From NCBI GenBank assembly GCA_963978905.1, contig OZ022258.1:39726591-39790590 (forward strand): a stretch of 64,000 bases of DNA, read 5' to 3'. Both the position numbers and the translations under genes were made by a program. The stretch comes from Trichostrongylus colubriformis (taxonomy: Eukaryota; Nematoda; Chromadorea; Rhabditida; Trichostrongylidae). Each line of letters opens with the position of its first letter. The stretch's first letter is position 1. The notes beneath the pieces were generated by a model, which saw only the letters and a list, made by a program, of their open reading frames with translations, was not told the origin of the DNA and ran no database searches. Positions 34,030 to 46,959 of this stretch are shown here, in pieces.

Positions 34030-36450
34030 CGGTCGGTAACTCCGGTGCGATAGAAGCGTAGCTGGTGGCCTCCTCGGTATATGATCGCCTTAGCATGCTC
34101 TGAACACTAGGTTATGGTTCAATTGAAGGATCTGTTCTGAGATTAGCTGAAACAAATTGCCAGTGCTATGGTAGAGCCAGTATCACATGATGATTATAGA
34201 GCTCGCATGATTCATCCGAATGAGGGATAGATCGACTGGGTGTTCCGTCCTTCACTGTCCCGAAAATGGTACCAAAGACCAGCAGACTTTGTTAGGGCCA
34301 TATATATTTATACAGTGGTTTGGTAATTGGGAAACGAGCTATCATTGTGTCCACAGCACAACACCGCCTGACAAGCCCATCCCTTTTCGGTACCACTGTA
34401 GCATCGCAACACTCACTTCGAAAACCTTCGAAGTTGCAACAGTGCAGAAATCATATCCTATGAAAACCACGACTGAACTCGTGAGATTGTAGGGAGTTTT
34501 TGGACACCAAGCATTCAAGGGCACATCAACGCAGGAACAAGTGGCTTAGAAGGCCGCGTCAACTTTTTCCGGAACCAGAACGAACGCGTTCAGGGTTTCG
34601 AATCCATGTACCGGGATTATGCAATAGAGAAATGGACTCGCACATGTTTTTCCTGGCTTCCGTGAGTCCGTTTCATGTTCCGTATCCTCGATCCACAACC
34701 AGGATTACCAACAAATCAGGCTGAACAGAGTTGAAAAACCTTTTATGCCACGTCAATTCTCCTTCCTGGCTTCGAGTGTTCTTAATTTTTTCCGGTCGAA
34801 AAAGACCGTGAGTGCTTCACCTGAGAAAAGAAAGTCGTGCAAGACCCTCATATGCGAACAACATACCAAAAATCTCTCCATTCAGATGCCTTTGCAGCAG
34901 GATGAAGAATGCACGGCTGAATGAGTCTTTTTTTCTCCACTATTCTTTGTACGGTCGAAGAAGCAGTCAAAAGCATTGCGAATCACCCCTCTACCCCTCC
35001 GAGAATTCCGGTCGGTAGATGATCTTGACTGAACACTGGACCCAAGTTCAGATAATGGAGCGAAAATCGGGGCTGCGAATCTGAATTCCTATCACGAATG
35101 ATCTGAACGCGAGAAACTAAACCCTTGTTACCACGAATAGGACCATTTCATGAAGAAACTTGATGACGCGTTCCTTCGAACCGCTTCCCCTACTCTTGAC
35201 GACGCGTCTTCGCAGTATAGGAAGCTCTTCAAAACCTCTTGTGGAACATCACACTAGCAACTGTAATTTCGTTCACTGAGATGATGGTTCAATGATTAAA
35301 CGATGAATGGCGCCGTCACCGTTCGGAGTGCCCATGCCACTAAAAAAAGGTTTCTCTAAACGCTGAATAAGAAGGGAGATGATGGGTCCAGCTCTTTGAG
35401 TTACTGCATTTTCAAGTACTAGGGAAACAGTGCACCTTCGCGTCATATAAAAATGAATGCGTGTAAGGAACAGAAGGTATTACATCCGTTCATTCTGTAG
35501 TTAATTGATTTAATACTGAACGACACCAGTAGTCACCGACGATCGATGGAACGAGATCCTCTGCGCCACTCCAAGATGGAATTGACTAAATATAAATCAT
35601 CCTGATCTCTAGAATTGAAGAAGGATGTACAAATGGTGGTAGCAGGGTAGGCAAAGTACTGTTACGCGGTGAAAAACGAATATTTTTGGCAAGATCGCAG
35701 CAAAAGAAACGAAAGTGGTCAACAAAAATTCATAACCACTCTGAACATAATCTTACTATGTGCTTTCTCTTCGACCTCCTCGATGTCGGATGACGGGTTT
35801 GGGGTAGGACTCGATGACAGTACGTGAACCAATGAGCACCTGAAGACATTCTTCGCGAACGAGAAGCTCGTCGCCCCATCTCAGCCATCTGAACTAGGCA
35901 TTTCGGGGAAAGACTTGCGCAGCAACTCATCGAAGTTTGAAGTCCTTCAAAGCTGCCCTTTGACGGGAGTGAACAAAACTCGATGTCGACCACCTGTGTC
36001 CTGTCACGGATTCGTATTTAAAATCGCGCCATTCCAAGATCGAAAAGTACAATAGAATCGAAAGTGATGGCGTTGTGCAGAATTTCCAGAACAGTCCCAT
36101 AGGGCTGGCTACCCGTCATAAATATTTATCATCCAATTTTGGCTCCTCTTGTCGTATTCTTGCTTAAATGTTCATTTTTCTAATCGCGTAACAGTAGTTA
36201 TTCACCACTGGCCTCGAGCGGCGAAAGGACGAAGTGGGTGAAGCGGCTGACAGTAGGGGTACCCATAGTCCCAAAAGGGCTGGCTACCCGAGGGTCGGTA
36301 CCTAAGCCACAACACGCACACAGAGAGTCCGAAGTGGCGCAGATAGAGGCACGAGCACTAAGTGCACTGGAGCAAATGGCAATCTGAAAGGGACCTGGAA
36401 GCAAAAACCGCCGCAGGATTTCGAGTGCACAGGATGAAAGACAGTCGAGG
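34030..36450. other. No supported gene
   Basis: I found no exon chain or transposon termini. The short phrase AGGGCTGGCTACCCG recurs at about 36100 and 36280. Confidence 0.35.
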
Positions 36451-39110
36451 AATGGGGACTGTTAACGGATCTGTAGCCTCAACTGCCGTACCATCGCTTC
36501 AACGACTAACCAGACTGCATCAATGGAAACCTGAGGTTTAGCATCGACATCATCGCTCTCTAGGAAGCGAAGGATAAAGAAGCATCTACCAAGAAGATCG
36601 ACGACGGTCACTAGCTTGTTCTTGGAGACAAGGTGAACGGAAAAATATCGGTGCCGTTGGATACCTCGTCCACCATCGGATCGAGCACTTGGTCGACCTA
36701 ACCGAGGTGATTGGCTCGCGATTACCCACCCTTAGCCTAAGAACTGACGAGCGCACCTCTATCAGCATCGCAAATTGCTATGCGCCAACGTCTATGGTAA
36801 CAGATGGAGAAAAGGACATGTGCTACAAAAAACTGCATGTGGCGACCAAGAAAGGGAGTTTCTACTACAAGTACGTTGTCGGAGATTAAACGCAGTATTC
36901 CGCTTGCTTTAGCTTTATGAAGAAGGAAGAACGACGTTGGACGTAAGGGGGCCCGAACGCAGCAGCTCACAGTGAAATCAGCCACGTTCCCACCAACCGA
37001 AAGTGGAGCCTGCTCAGTGTGGGCGTTGCAGGTGCATTCCGTACCGGCAGTGGCCATGGGCTTGTCAGAGCTAGAATCCGCCTTCGAGCGAAACATCACT
37101 TCACCCTTCGCCCATACAACTGCTGCAGTACAACGCTGATACCGTGGAGGCGGCTGTTGTTCACTACACGTGGCAGGAAGCACACGACCTGTCTCAATAC
37201 TATGATTTGCTCGTGGACATCGCGCTACAGCATCAGCTATGACAGCAAGGGCGAAATCGAAGAGCAGGATCGATGGCAAGGCTCGCATACTCCTCCAACA
37301 ACGAGCTGCCATTCATCGTACCCCTGCGTCCACACTACTGGAGCGTGCTACGATAAACAAAGCGTGCCGCGTCGCTGTGAAGGAGCCGATTCAGCGCTAC
37401 GAAGACACTTGACTGAAGGAAGCATTGGGAGCGAGGGTGATCCTCAAGCAACGTCGCAGGGACATCAGCGACTCTCGCTCAGTCACCACGGCCATAAGGG
37501 ACATTATGGGAAGACCGCAGACATCAAGAACGAGGATCGAGGAGATCGCTGTAAACATCTACATGGTCCTTTACCGATTGACTACACCGATTTCCCGCGT
37601 TCCTATTCCGGCACAGGATATGGTCCCGCCGATAGAAGAGTGGGAGATGGAACATGCTCTATGCCATACGAAGCCAATCGAACCATCACATCGCGTCTCG
37701 GTGGACTTTCTAAAGTTAGCATCTTGTACCATCATAAAACAGCTCACCACGTGCTATAACAAGTATCTGAGTGCGCAAAGAATCTCGGAGCACTGAAGGG
37801 AGTCTAAGACGGTTCCTTTGTTCAAGAAGGGCAAACGCGAGCAAATGAAGAAATTCCGCTAATGCATTCCTCTTACAGCCATACAAGGTGTTCACGAAGA
37901 TTATCAAATTAGACACAATAGGTAGCTCAATGAATATCAGCCAGTGGAGCAGGCTGGGTTCCACAACGGCTTCTGTTGTATGGACCATATCCACACAGTC
38001 ACGGAGCTGGTCGAGTGGTCCAAGGAATACGAGCAATCGACTCTTCTCTGTTTCTCTGTTTCATCGACTCTGGCTTCTCTGTTTCATCGACTATTCGAAG
38101 GCATGCAACAGTGTGGAGCTGAACTCCGTATGGAACGCACTACACCATGCAGCAGCCGCCCCGTGTTACATAAACATGCTGAAACAATGCAACACGAGCA
38201 CATTTGCCATCATCCGCATGTAGTACCGTTGAGAGTCACGCGTTCCGATAGGAAAAGGAGTCAGGTAGGGTGATATGATCAACCCTCAGCTCTTCATCAC
38301 CGCACTGAGTCACGCGATGCTGCAGTTGGACCGGGATGATAGTGGTATCACCGTCGACGGAAACAAACTATCCAAATTACGCTTCGCAGGCGACATCGTC
38401 CGAATCAGTCAAAGTCAAACATACTATAGCTGATGGTGGAGGAGATAGACGACCTCGGCAGAGCTATTGGCCTAACGACAAATCGGAGCAAGACTGAGTT
38501 CATGCGCAATTATGGGAGGACGCATCACCCATCACACTTGGAGGCATCGCATTACCAGACACCAACTGCTATTTCCACCTCGGCGGACTTATTTTCATGG
38601 TAACAACTTCCATGCAGAGATCACGAGACGCATGGGCGACAATGGTAAGTATCAAAGAAGCGGACCACACAATCTCAGACGAGAAGGTACGAGCCTTTTG
38701 ACACTACGGTAATGCCTGTTCTCTGCTACGCATTCGAGACATAGGCAGAGAACAAGACGTCTACGCTAGTGTTCACATGCGCACAACGAGCACTGGAGCG
38801 AACACTGCTGAACATCAATCGCTGGAAGCAGAGAAGCCGCAACTTGCGCAGCGCGAACGTGCGTTTGATTTCTGGCATCCGCGACGTCGCAGCGTGCCCG
38901 TGGAACGCAAAGAAACGATGAGCTGGACAGGTGGTCAGACGCATTGACGATCGGTGACCAACCATCTGAACCCACGGCATATAAAGCGCACATTTGGCCG
39001 TCCTGCAGTGCGATGGAGGGATTTCCTTAAGCAACTTTAGATGCGGCCGGTACTAGGTCCAGGCCGCCCAAGGCCGTCAAAAATGGAAGGAAGCGTGTAC
39101 TCGTCACAGA
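36450..39110 (+). pseudogene. RTE-1-type LINE, heavily decayed
   Basis: The plus strand shows, with frameshifts between them: an endonuclease piece (TSISIANCYAPT, ~36755-36795), the RT start (VEQAGFHNGFCCMDHIHTVT, ~37940-38000), FIDYSKACNSVELNSVWNAL (~38085-38145), LRFAGDIVRIS (~38375-38405, where the YADD box has become FAGD) and the C-terminal AGQVVRRIDDRW (~38915-38955), ending ..GRQKWKEACTRH near 39105. Order and motifs match C. elegans RTE-1 and its relatives. It is a different lineage from the minus-strand LINE at 20240-23760. Frames of over 100 codons within it (e.g. 37019-37759) do not carry the RT motifs and are not genes. Confidence 0.88.
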
Positions 39111-39115
39111 AAATC

Positions 39116-42100
39116 ATGGCTAACAATGAGCATTCAAGTATCCAAGTAAGTAGTGGTCAAAAATTGTGGTTCGAACTACTACACGGTCTCTACGCAAGGG
39201 TAAACATAGTATTTACGACTTGTCACCCGATTTCAAACAATATAAACATGAACATGTAAGCAGGTTAGATACATATATACATATACAACGACTGAAATTT
39301 GCGCTTGATTCGTCAACCATTTCAAACACAGTCCCTTCAAAGATCCAAGAAAAAGCGCAGAAGTGTATCTGCGAAAAAAAAGTGCGCAAAACCAATTGAA
39401 CATCTTTCTTGCACTTGTTTCAATTTTTTCTAAGAACAATTTACTCAAGTGAGCTCCCGAACTATGTAGCTTCCAATAACGTACCATCGACTTCCCTTCC
39501 CTAACCCGTCAAAAATTGTTATTTAGGTGAAACGTAAGGTACAAACAAAGCTATCATCACTCGCAATGAAAATGGTGGAGCATGGCCCATACGAGTTTGA
39601 CTTTGATCCGACAGAGGTGAATAGCGAATACACTTTTCACATGATTATGACCCAAGACTTCATATTAATAGGTCGGTGATCTGTTCGACTCCGTCTCACA
39701 GCTTCTAGCTCGAGAGCCTAGCCTTCTGCAGTTGGCGTCTGACGTGTGGATTTACGGCAACCTCGACGGCTGTTATGCGTACGTTTCATCCAATACAGGA
39801 ACAGAACTCTCTCACTCGTTGTGTAGCCAACACTAACGGATTTTTAGAGATACTATTACCCTGAAGGCCTAATTAAACGTCTTGATAATATCAAGAAAAG
39901 ACAGGGCTATTCAGATTGCCCTCTCAATTCTGTCACTCAGATGCCTTATGTCACAATCGTAATTGATCACGTAGGCACGACGGTGGTATATCACCTACTG
40001 TATAATGTAATCGGCATTGCAGCACTGTGTATCGATGGCTTCACTCGAACGGATGGCCACCGAAGAGAAAAGTTCTATTCCTTGGTGGATACACAGCTGA
40101 TGGACAATACTATTCCTTGGAAACGATCACGCTCCTCTTTGCTCTCAAGGTTTCATTACCTATCATTTCACCTTGCCTCATCTCAAAAGCACTTCGTAAG
40201 AAAAACATAGCTTCGCCGCCAACTACAACCGCTGCTAAACCTCCAGCCGAGATCTCCCAGCTCACGAAGAGGAGTGTACATCACGAGCTTTTCCTGTACG
40301 CGCCATTACGGCGAACGAAATTTCTCTAGAGTTTACCAATGTTTGCTCATGCTAAGATCATTGTAAACGTAAGATGTAAGCCCAGCTTGATGTTCGAAAC
40401 TATTTCGAAATGTCCTCTTCCGATTTTTCAAATGTCGGGTTTGACAGTAATAACAGAGAACAATACGGTCAAATTCAGAGGAAACCTTTTTCAATTCACA
40501 ACTACCAGCGAAATTTGAAAAATTAAAAAATCGTGATCCCAACAGAATTCAAAAATATTTCGACTGACCTGATCAACAATTAAAGAGTGCTCTTTTAGAA
40601 ACAAATGCCAAACCATGTATACCTATTACGTGGTGCTTCAGAGGTGTACCCAATACACATAGAGGTAAATTTCGAGAAATGTTATGTAATCGGCATATGG
40701 CCAAATAAGGGTACTATCGCAATGAGAAAGGGGCATCTTATAAAAAGTTGCACAACTAAACATCTAAAGCGATCTTCGAAAGTTAAACCTGCATACTCAG
40801 GCGTATATTTTTGCCTAAGCTCTTGTGGAGGGAAAAAGGGATTCCTTTACCCATCTGAGCTTGGGCCAAAATAATGTCCATAGTGATATCCCCCATTACG
40901 ACAGCACCCCCATAAGCTGTAGTTACCATTGTGTGCATCGAGATGGTCCTATCGATAATCATAGGAGAGACGAATAATGCAGGGTCGCTTATCAGTTACA
41001 GGGTTAGCATGATGAACTCGCGTCCAACTCACACAACTAGGAAATCGGTCACATAGCACCAGTTTTGTCGGGAATGGCTAAATCCGTGACTTTCACGTCG
41101 ATAGTCACCTAAGAGGTATAAAAATGATGATGGGAGAGTACGAAAAAGGCACTTTTTTAGGCTTGACCACTGTAGCATGCATACTTTATAATCTCGACAC
41201 GCCAACAGTGCGATAGGATAAGCACCACTCTACTACCAATACTGATATCCATCCCTCAGCTAATGATCGGCGAATTCCACGGCGTAGAGGCGCTGTCCGA
41301 AGCCGTGGTGGCAGCCGAGTGTGGCTTCTCACTGGAGGGAGTTAATAGAAGCTCTGCACTACATGAGCCAGTGAGTAGCGTGATCCGAGAACACTCAGCG
41401 ACGAGATGATGGATGGACTCGAAAAAATTGCTCCACGATGCTCAAGGCAGGGTCAGGCATGGATTGGAGAATTCTCAGGGAAAGTTGCATTCTGGGTTGA
41501 AAAGTGAGGGAGTCGAACAATTTTCCCCGAGGATGCCTCGGTGACCAACCTCATTGTAAAAAGTCGTCTGTCTCGATAGCACACTTTGTATTAGGTTGGA
41601 CGGGAAGTTCTGGGACACTTTTTGTTTTTTCCTGTAGAAACCTGTAAAGCTTCGGGAGCATTTGGTAGTGGGGGGTATATGAAGCGTCTGAAAAGGGCTT
41701 CTGAATAGCACATTCATATTCTCTACGGCTTCAACTAGCAGTGAATTTACGGCAATTTCGCGAAAGGTGCGAAATTCACGAACACCGCCTCGGTTCCTCA
41801 GCATGCGAGGCCACTAACAAAATTAACCAGTCGATGGACCCAGGTACTGTCTCTCATATGGCGGCAGCCCGATGGCTCGATCGGCTCAAATTGGAACAGG
41901 AAAATATTCAAAAAATTGCATTGAGAAAAAAACTTTTTTTTTTTGAAAATTTTCAAAAAAATAGGAAACTGTTACCATCCAACACGACAGCCACTGCCGA
42001 TCTCTACTGCAGGCAATTGGACACCGGAGCGCCAAAACTTACCGGAAAAATGGACCAAGACCTCTTCCTCCACGATAACGCTCACCCACATGTGGCAAAG

Positions 42101-45100
42101 TTGGCGTGTCAAAGGATCCAGGACCTCGGCTGGACGACGCTTCCCCACCCACCATATTCCCCGGACATGTCCCCAACTGACTACCACCTATTCCGGTCGT
42201 TGAGCCACTTCCTTGACGGGCGACAGTTCAAAGATGACGACGATCTCAAGAGCGGGCTCCAGAACTTCTTTGACCAGAAGTCTCCCGAATTCTACCGGAA
42301 GGGTATCTACGATCTTCCTGAGCGTTGGCAGTACATTGTAGATCACGATGGTGCATACTTTGGTGACTGAAGTTACATGTGAGTAAAATTAAAATAAATT
42401 GAATTTTTCTCACAAGGTGTCCCAGAACTTCCCGTCCAACCTAATATTAGGTGTGTGCAGAATCAATGGCAAAAACATAACAGGCCATAACTTCGCTCAG
42501 ACACAACTTCATTTCTCGAAATAAACCATTCGAATCTGATGAATTTTGCCAACGATCTGGTAAAGAAAATATGTCATCATGATAAAATTCTGGATTGCGA
42601 GAATTAATAAAGTCAAGAATGGCATTTTTACCCTGCATAGTATCGGCGAATTTCTTCTGACGCAGGTTCGCATCGAGAACCCGGAAAAAGCGGTAATCCG
42701 TTGGGGATAGGCCTGAGGAATAAGGGGGATGAAGAAGAGTCTCGATGCCTAACTGCATCAGTTCTTGCTGGGTGCGCAAAACAACGCAAAGCCCCACACT
42801 TCGCAAATCACCCGGCAGAAACTGATGCAGTTAGACATCGAGACTCTCCCTTACCTTCCTTATTTCCCAGACCTGTCTTCAATGGATTACCACTTTTTCC
42901 GGTTCATCGATGCAAACCTGCGTCAGAGGGAGTTCGCCGATACGATGCAGGTTGAAAATGCCATCGTTGACTTTATTAATTTTCGTAATCCAGAATTTTA
43001 TCATGATTGAATATTTTCTTTACAAGATTGTTGGCAAGGTTGTGTAGACTCGAATGGTTTTTATTTCGACAAATAAAGCTGTGTCTGAGCGAAGCTATGG
43101 CGCTTTGAAAAAAGTGGTCCGTTTTGGCCATTTATTTTGCACACACCTAATACTATTTATGTTGCATTGTCAGGAATATTCCAAAATGCGTCCTTTCCAC
43201 TTTTCAACCCAAGAAACCCTCGTCCCTGCTCTTTCACGGTGGAGGCGATTTTTTGTCTCACTCCAGACTCCAGCAACCAACCCGTAGCTTTGTGCAAGAT
43301 GTGATAATCCTTTGTGTTGCGTGCCATGAGCAAAGACTTTTCCGGCCCGTCTTTTTCACAGGGTGCAACCGCAAGATATGGAGGACATTTTATAAGAGGT
43401 TGCAAACCCGAGCTAAGGATCTTTGAAAGTACAATCTGCTCATTTGAGCGTATATTTTTCCCTAAACGCTACTGGAATAAGACAAGGACAAGGCTTTTGA
43501 ACTTACTATGTTGTTAGGTAAAAATAACACCCATAGCGTGGTGCCCCTCCCCTCATTGCGATAGCATGTTGACATGCATTCGAATACCTCGAAATGCAAC
43601 GCTGATGGGAGTAGTCAGCGCCGTACAACTTATCCAATTTTTCTGCGTCACTATCCATCTTTCGAATGAAACATTTGCTTGAAGACAGACCACCCAGACA
43701 GTGGACGGTGTGTTACGGAAAAACCAGGACTCCAAACGGTTATAGGAATTCGCATCAGTTTTCTAACACTAAACTGTCACGGAACACTGAGTAGTCTTCC
43801 CCACGGCAGCCGTTATTAACTGTTTTACGAATTGCGCAATAATAGACAATGACCAAGAGGATTTGATAGAAACGGGTAATAGGTCGGTACCAAACAATAA
43901 TCGGTATGGCATGCACTTCATGGCGGCCTTCTTAGGAGGTTATGTCTCATAATTGGGAATTTCTGTGTGGAAAGTGGTGTTTCAAGTACTCACCACCTCT
44001 TCTTCTACTCAGGAAGTAGATTCCTAGCTACCTCATTAAAGTCCCACAGTATTAGCCGAACAAACTAACCGAGCAAATCGAGATCAGACGATTACATGGC
44101 ATGGCTGCGCTCGTACCACATGCAAACTATACACCTTTTTCAGGGTCGATTTTCCCGTCGTGTAACTCGATGTTTGGAGGGAGTCATCCAGCGAGCATGT
44201 GGGTATCTCCCATTGGCGGCAACAGTTGCTGATACGATTTTCTGCTGTCACGGTGGAATCACTCCAAGGGTTAGCATGAGATTTTTTTCGCAAAGATGCC
44301 TCTAGCAAACTACAACTGGTTTTGAAAGAACGCTGAGGCTCTGGGAGCCAAAGTGAGTGTAAGGGACGTGATTGTAAAGTCGAGACTCCACTGAGAGATG
44401 ATCGCAAGCGGAAAATGAAGTGGTAATTCATTTTGTCGATGGAATTTGTGAGGTCGTACTGCTATAACTTTCAGATATAGAGATTGATCAGCCAACCCAA
44501 TGTACCGGTAATTGTGAGAATGCTCTAGAGCCCGGGGGATGCAGCATAAGATGAAATACCTAATCTAGTTACCTTCAATGCAATGAACACAACCAGATTC
44601 TCCATTCCATTTTGGTGGATGATGACCTTGACCCACTACAAACATAATTTACATTTGTCGTGACACTCAGGCCTTTCAGATTACGAAACTCAGCGACATC
44701 ACCGATATCAGACGACCAATACATCATATCAGAAAGGGCACAATCGCTGCGGATCTCATATTTAGTGTGGTCAGCAAAACGGCTGGACTTATACCCGGTA
44801 CGCGAGGTGTTCCAGTTCTTTGTGATGGATGCTCCTACGAGAAAGTTTGGAAACCTTTCAAGGCGCCAGAGGTCGTCGATTCAATCCGATGTGTGACGAA
44901 ACTGAACTAGTTCTAAGAGCACTGGGTATGGAGATGCTCATCAGAAGTAGAAATCCAGTCAAACAGGGATATCAGGTATAGTTTCTGCGCAAGGTCTAAG
45001 AAACAAGTTGATTTCTCCATGTTTAATAGAGGGAGACATTATCGCCTAGTTCATTCCTACGGTTACCGGTTCTAGTGGTAAGTAATAGGGATAATGCGAG

Positions 45101-46636
45101 TAATGAGAACTGAGTCACCCAAATGCAAGCCGAGGGTCTGGGATGAGTACATGTGGCGGAATTCCAGGAGAAAGAGCTTAAAAAGGCATTTTCGAAAGCT
45201 GCCACGGATGAATACACTTACACCAGGATTTCGCACCAGGGTTATGCCTCCGTCGAGGGTTCTTCGACAGACGAAGGTCGTATTTCGCCCGCTGGTAGGG
45301 GGCGCGATTTCCATTGAAGCCAGCTGGCGCCAGTAGCCGTTTCGTTGTACACTGGAATCACGTACAGAGAGACCTCCGAAATTCACTGATCAGCCGTGGG
45401 AAGCGGTATTTGTCCACTACTATCTCGGACTTTTACACGGGTACTCGCTTGGATAAATACTCGAAAAACTATGGGATGAAAACGAAGAACTAGCTGATAT
45501 GGACTTTTTTCATATCTTACCACGATTGCAAGTGTGTGTTCTGGTGCTAGCCACTATGTGAGGGCCGGAAAAGCGTTTATATTTATTAAGAATGGAAAGA
45601 AAATCCTCATGCATGGCGCATGCCGCAACGAGGTCAGTCGGGACCAGCCACCCTCTCGTTGATCTTCTGGGAGCAGAAGATGCGTACTGAAGGCGTAACA
45701 GACACAATGGATCATTATTCCAACGATTCGTGGGAAGATCGCACCACTACGACGAAAAAAATTTCCTCGGCTGGTTTCCCTCAGAATAACTCTTTTCTTT
45801 TCAATGATATTGTAGATCAAATAGTATACAGAAAGCGGCAATCTCACAGACCAAGCATAACAAATTTGCACTCAAGAGGTTTAGTTTGAAGGAAGTCACG
45901 ACTATTTGAAGTGAAACACTTGGAACTTTTTCGAATTTTCTGTTGAAATTCTCCTCGACGCCACGCTTGACCCTGTTTCGCACTGCTGCACACGAGGTGC
46001 GACACAAGCGGCGGGCTAGGGATGCCATATCCACTAGGAACCTAATGATTACATGTCCCACGCCTGAAATGAGGTAATTGTTCAGGTCCCAAATGGACAA
46101 GGAGTCTAGGTTTCATGCATCGCGTCGCACGCCGCATGTCGTGGTGCGAATTCCGGACGTGAGGGCACACACCCCAGCTGCCACCAACTTTAACGAGACT
46201 CACCCCACTTGGGACCAGTGGTGGGGAGAGGGTCTTTTTGTTTGAATTTGACCGTTTCATTTGATTTCCTCCACCTTCGTACTGCTAAGCACCTTCACTA
46301 TTTACCCGATAACTTTCATATTCGCACCGAACTACTTCTACCACTTCATTTGATTGACTCTTCAATCATACATATATGGTTATAAGACCCCTGAACACTG
46401 GGAAAGTCAGTAATACGAAAACATCTCTGCACTTCACAACCCCAATCGTGTACTTTTTGTCCGCTCGCCGCTATACAGGAAGACTGGTTGCTGACAAAGG
46501 ATCATTTGAATACCGTAGCCATCCGTCATCAAATTGCAGTCGTTCGGAGCACGAACACTATCGATATGGTCGGCGCCAGGAGAATCGAACTGCAAAGCTG
46601 GAGCAGCAATTCATGTTAACTGCTCCAAGGTATTGA
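39116..46636 (+). CDS. PP1-like serine/threonine phosphatase homologue with degraded active site (likely pseudophosphatase)
   Basis: Nine exons give one 361-codon frame: 39116-39145, 39527-39616, 39672-39778, 40023-40195, 43846-43943, 44144-44269, 44680-44797, 44863-44980 and 46411-46636 (1086 nt with stop). Aligned to PP1 by eye: DVWIYGNLDG replaces KICGDIHG, VLFLGGYTADG replaces YLFLGDYVDRG, ETGNRS replaces LRGNHE, TIFCCHGGITPR keeps FCCHGGLSP, LIFSVV replaces LLWSDP, LIRSRNPVKQGYQ replaces ICRAHQVVEDGYE, and FLSARRYTG replaces LFSAPNYCG. Gap lengths match PP1 closely (21 residues between GNLDG and WPP). Of the six PP1 metal ligands only Asn124 and His173 equivalents remain, and the acid His125 is Arg, so catalysis is unlikely. 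Splice calls for exons 5, 8 and 9 are the least certain. Exon 1 abuts the RTE-1 end and may be wrong. A decaying pseudogene is the main alternative. Confidence 0.72.
40710..40908 (+). mobile_element. hAT-type MITE M3, copy 3
   Basis: Starts GGTACTATCGCAATGAG, contains GGGGCATCTTATAAAAAGTT as in copy 1, and ends TTACGACAGCACC. Flanks CAAATAAG and CCCATAAG are an imperfect 8-bp duplication. It lies in intron 4 of the PP1-like gene. Confidence 0.8.
41591..42444 (+). mobile_element. Mariner, internally deleted, second half of transposase open
   Basis: An 854-bp element between TA duplications (41589-41590, 42445-42446), with ~33-bp termini starting TTAGGTTGGACGGGAAGTTC. A frame at 41741-42370 is open for 209 codons. 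Its C-terminal half is good mariner transposase: LFLHDNAHPHVAKLACQRI (second catalytic Asp), HPPYSPDMSPTDYHLFRS (third Asp, 34 spacing), then SPEFYRKGIYDLPERWQYIV and the usual end. The N-terminal half is scrambled and the first Asp is deleted. Its clean frame suggests recent origin from an active relative. It lies in intron 4 of the PP1-like gene. Confidence 0.93.
42447..43150. mobile_element. Snapback mariner: two transposase 3' halves head to head
   Basis: A 704-bp element with ends TTAGGTGTGTGCA and TGCACACACCTAA, flanked by TA (42445-42446, 43151-43152). Each arm of about 325 bp encodes the same C-terminal part of a mariner transposase pointing outward. On the minus strand it reads HPPYSSGLSPTDYRFFRVL and NSRNPEFYHDDIFSLPDRW; on the plus strand, YLPYFPDLSSMDYHFFRFI and NFRNPEFYHD. 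The arms meet in a ~55-bp centre (about 42773-42825). There is no N-terminal half. It has two identical-type 3' termini, so it can only move in trans. It shares one TA with the mariner ending at 42444. Confidence 0.93.
43362..43566 (+). mobile_element. hAT-type MITE M3, copy 4 (diverged)
   Basis: Begins GGTGCAACCGCAAGATATGG, contains ATTTTATAAGAGGTTGCA and GCGTATATTTTTCCCTAAAC, and ends CCCTCATTGCGATAGCA. Same order as copies 1-3. It lies in intron 4 of the PP1-like gene, 280 bp before exon 5. Confidence 0.7.
45340..45790 (+). repeat. Dispersed repeat R2, copy 2
   Basis: Colinear with 30180-30720 (CACGTACAGAGAGACCTCC, GATATGGACTTTTTTCATAT, AATCCTCATGCATGGCGCAT). It lies in the last intron of the PP1-like gene. 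A further CACGCTTGACCCTG block (~45970) is shared with 31930. Confidence 0.75.
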
Positions 46637-46959
46637 CCATCGTCAAAATGGGCGAATATGGAACCTTTACAAAGGAACAAGGTGAGCTAATGGTGTGATT
46701 TATAAAGGTTTTTGTAAAAAGAAAAACTGAGGAAAGACGGCAATAACAGTATGTCAATTAGTTACGCAAAAGTAATGGGATAAGGTTTCATCCAAACCGG
46801 AGTGATGGCATTTCTCTTCACGTGCCTCGAATTTTCGGTGTCCATACCTCGTTTGATGAATAATTGATGATGTATTGATCGAATTTAATGTCTTCGGCGG
46901 CAACCGGGGAGTGCGCGTTCATTACTCGAGCTCACTTGTGGATTCAATGGAAAACTTGA

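Noticed and set aside
37019..37759. 246-codon plus-strand frame
   Set aside because: It overlaps the decayed RTE-1 LINE but is not in the frame of the RT motifs; low meaning by translation.
39848..39866. Short exon DTITLK following exon 3 of the PP1-like gene
   Set aside because: It runs into a stop at once. Joining exon 3 to 40023 gives a gap-free PP1 alignment instead.
45029..45085. Exon RETLSPSSFLRLPVLV as the next PP1-like exon
   Set aside because: It has a good GTAAGT donor, but 46411-46636 matches LVTLFSAPNYCG better and closes the frame. It could be an alternative exon.
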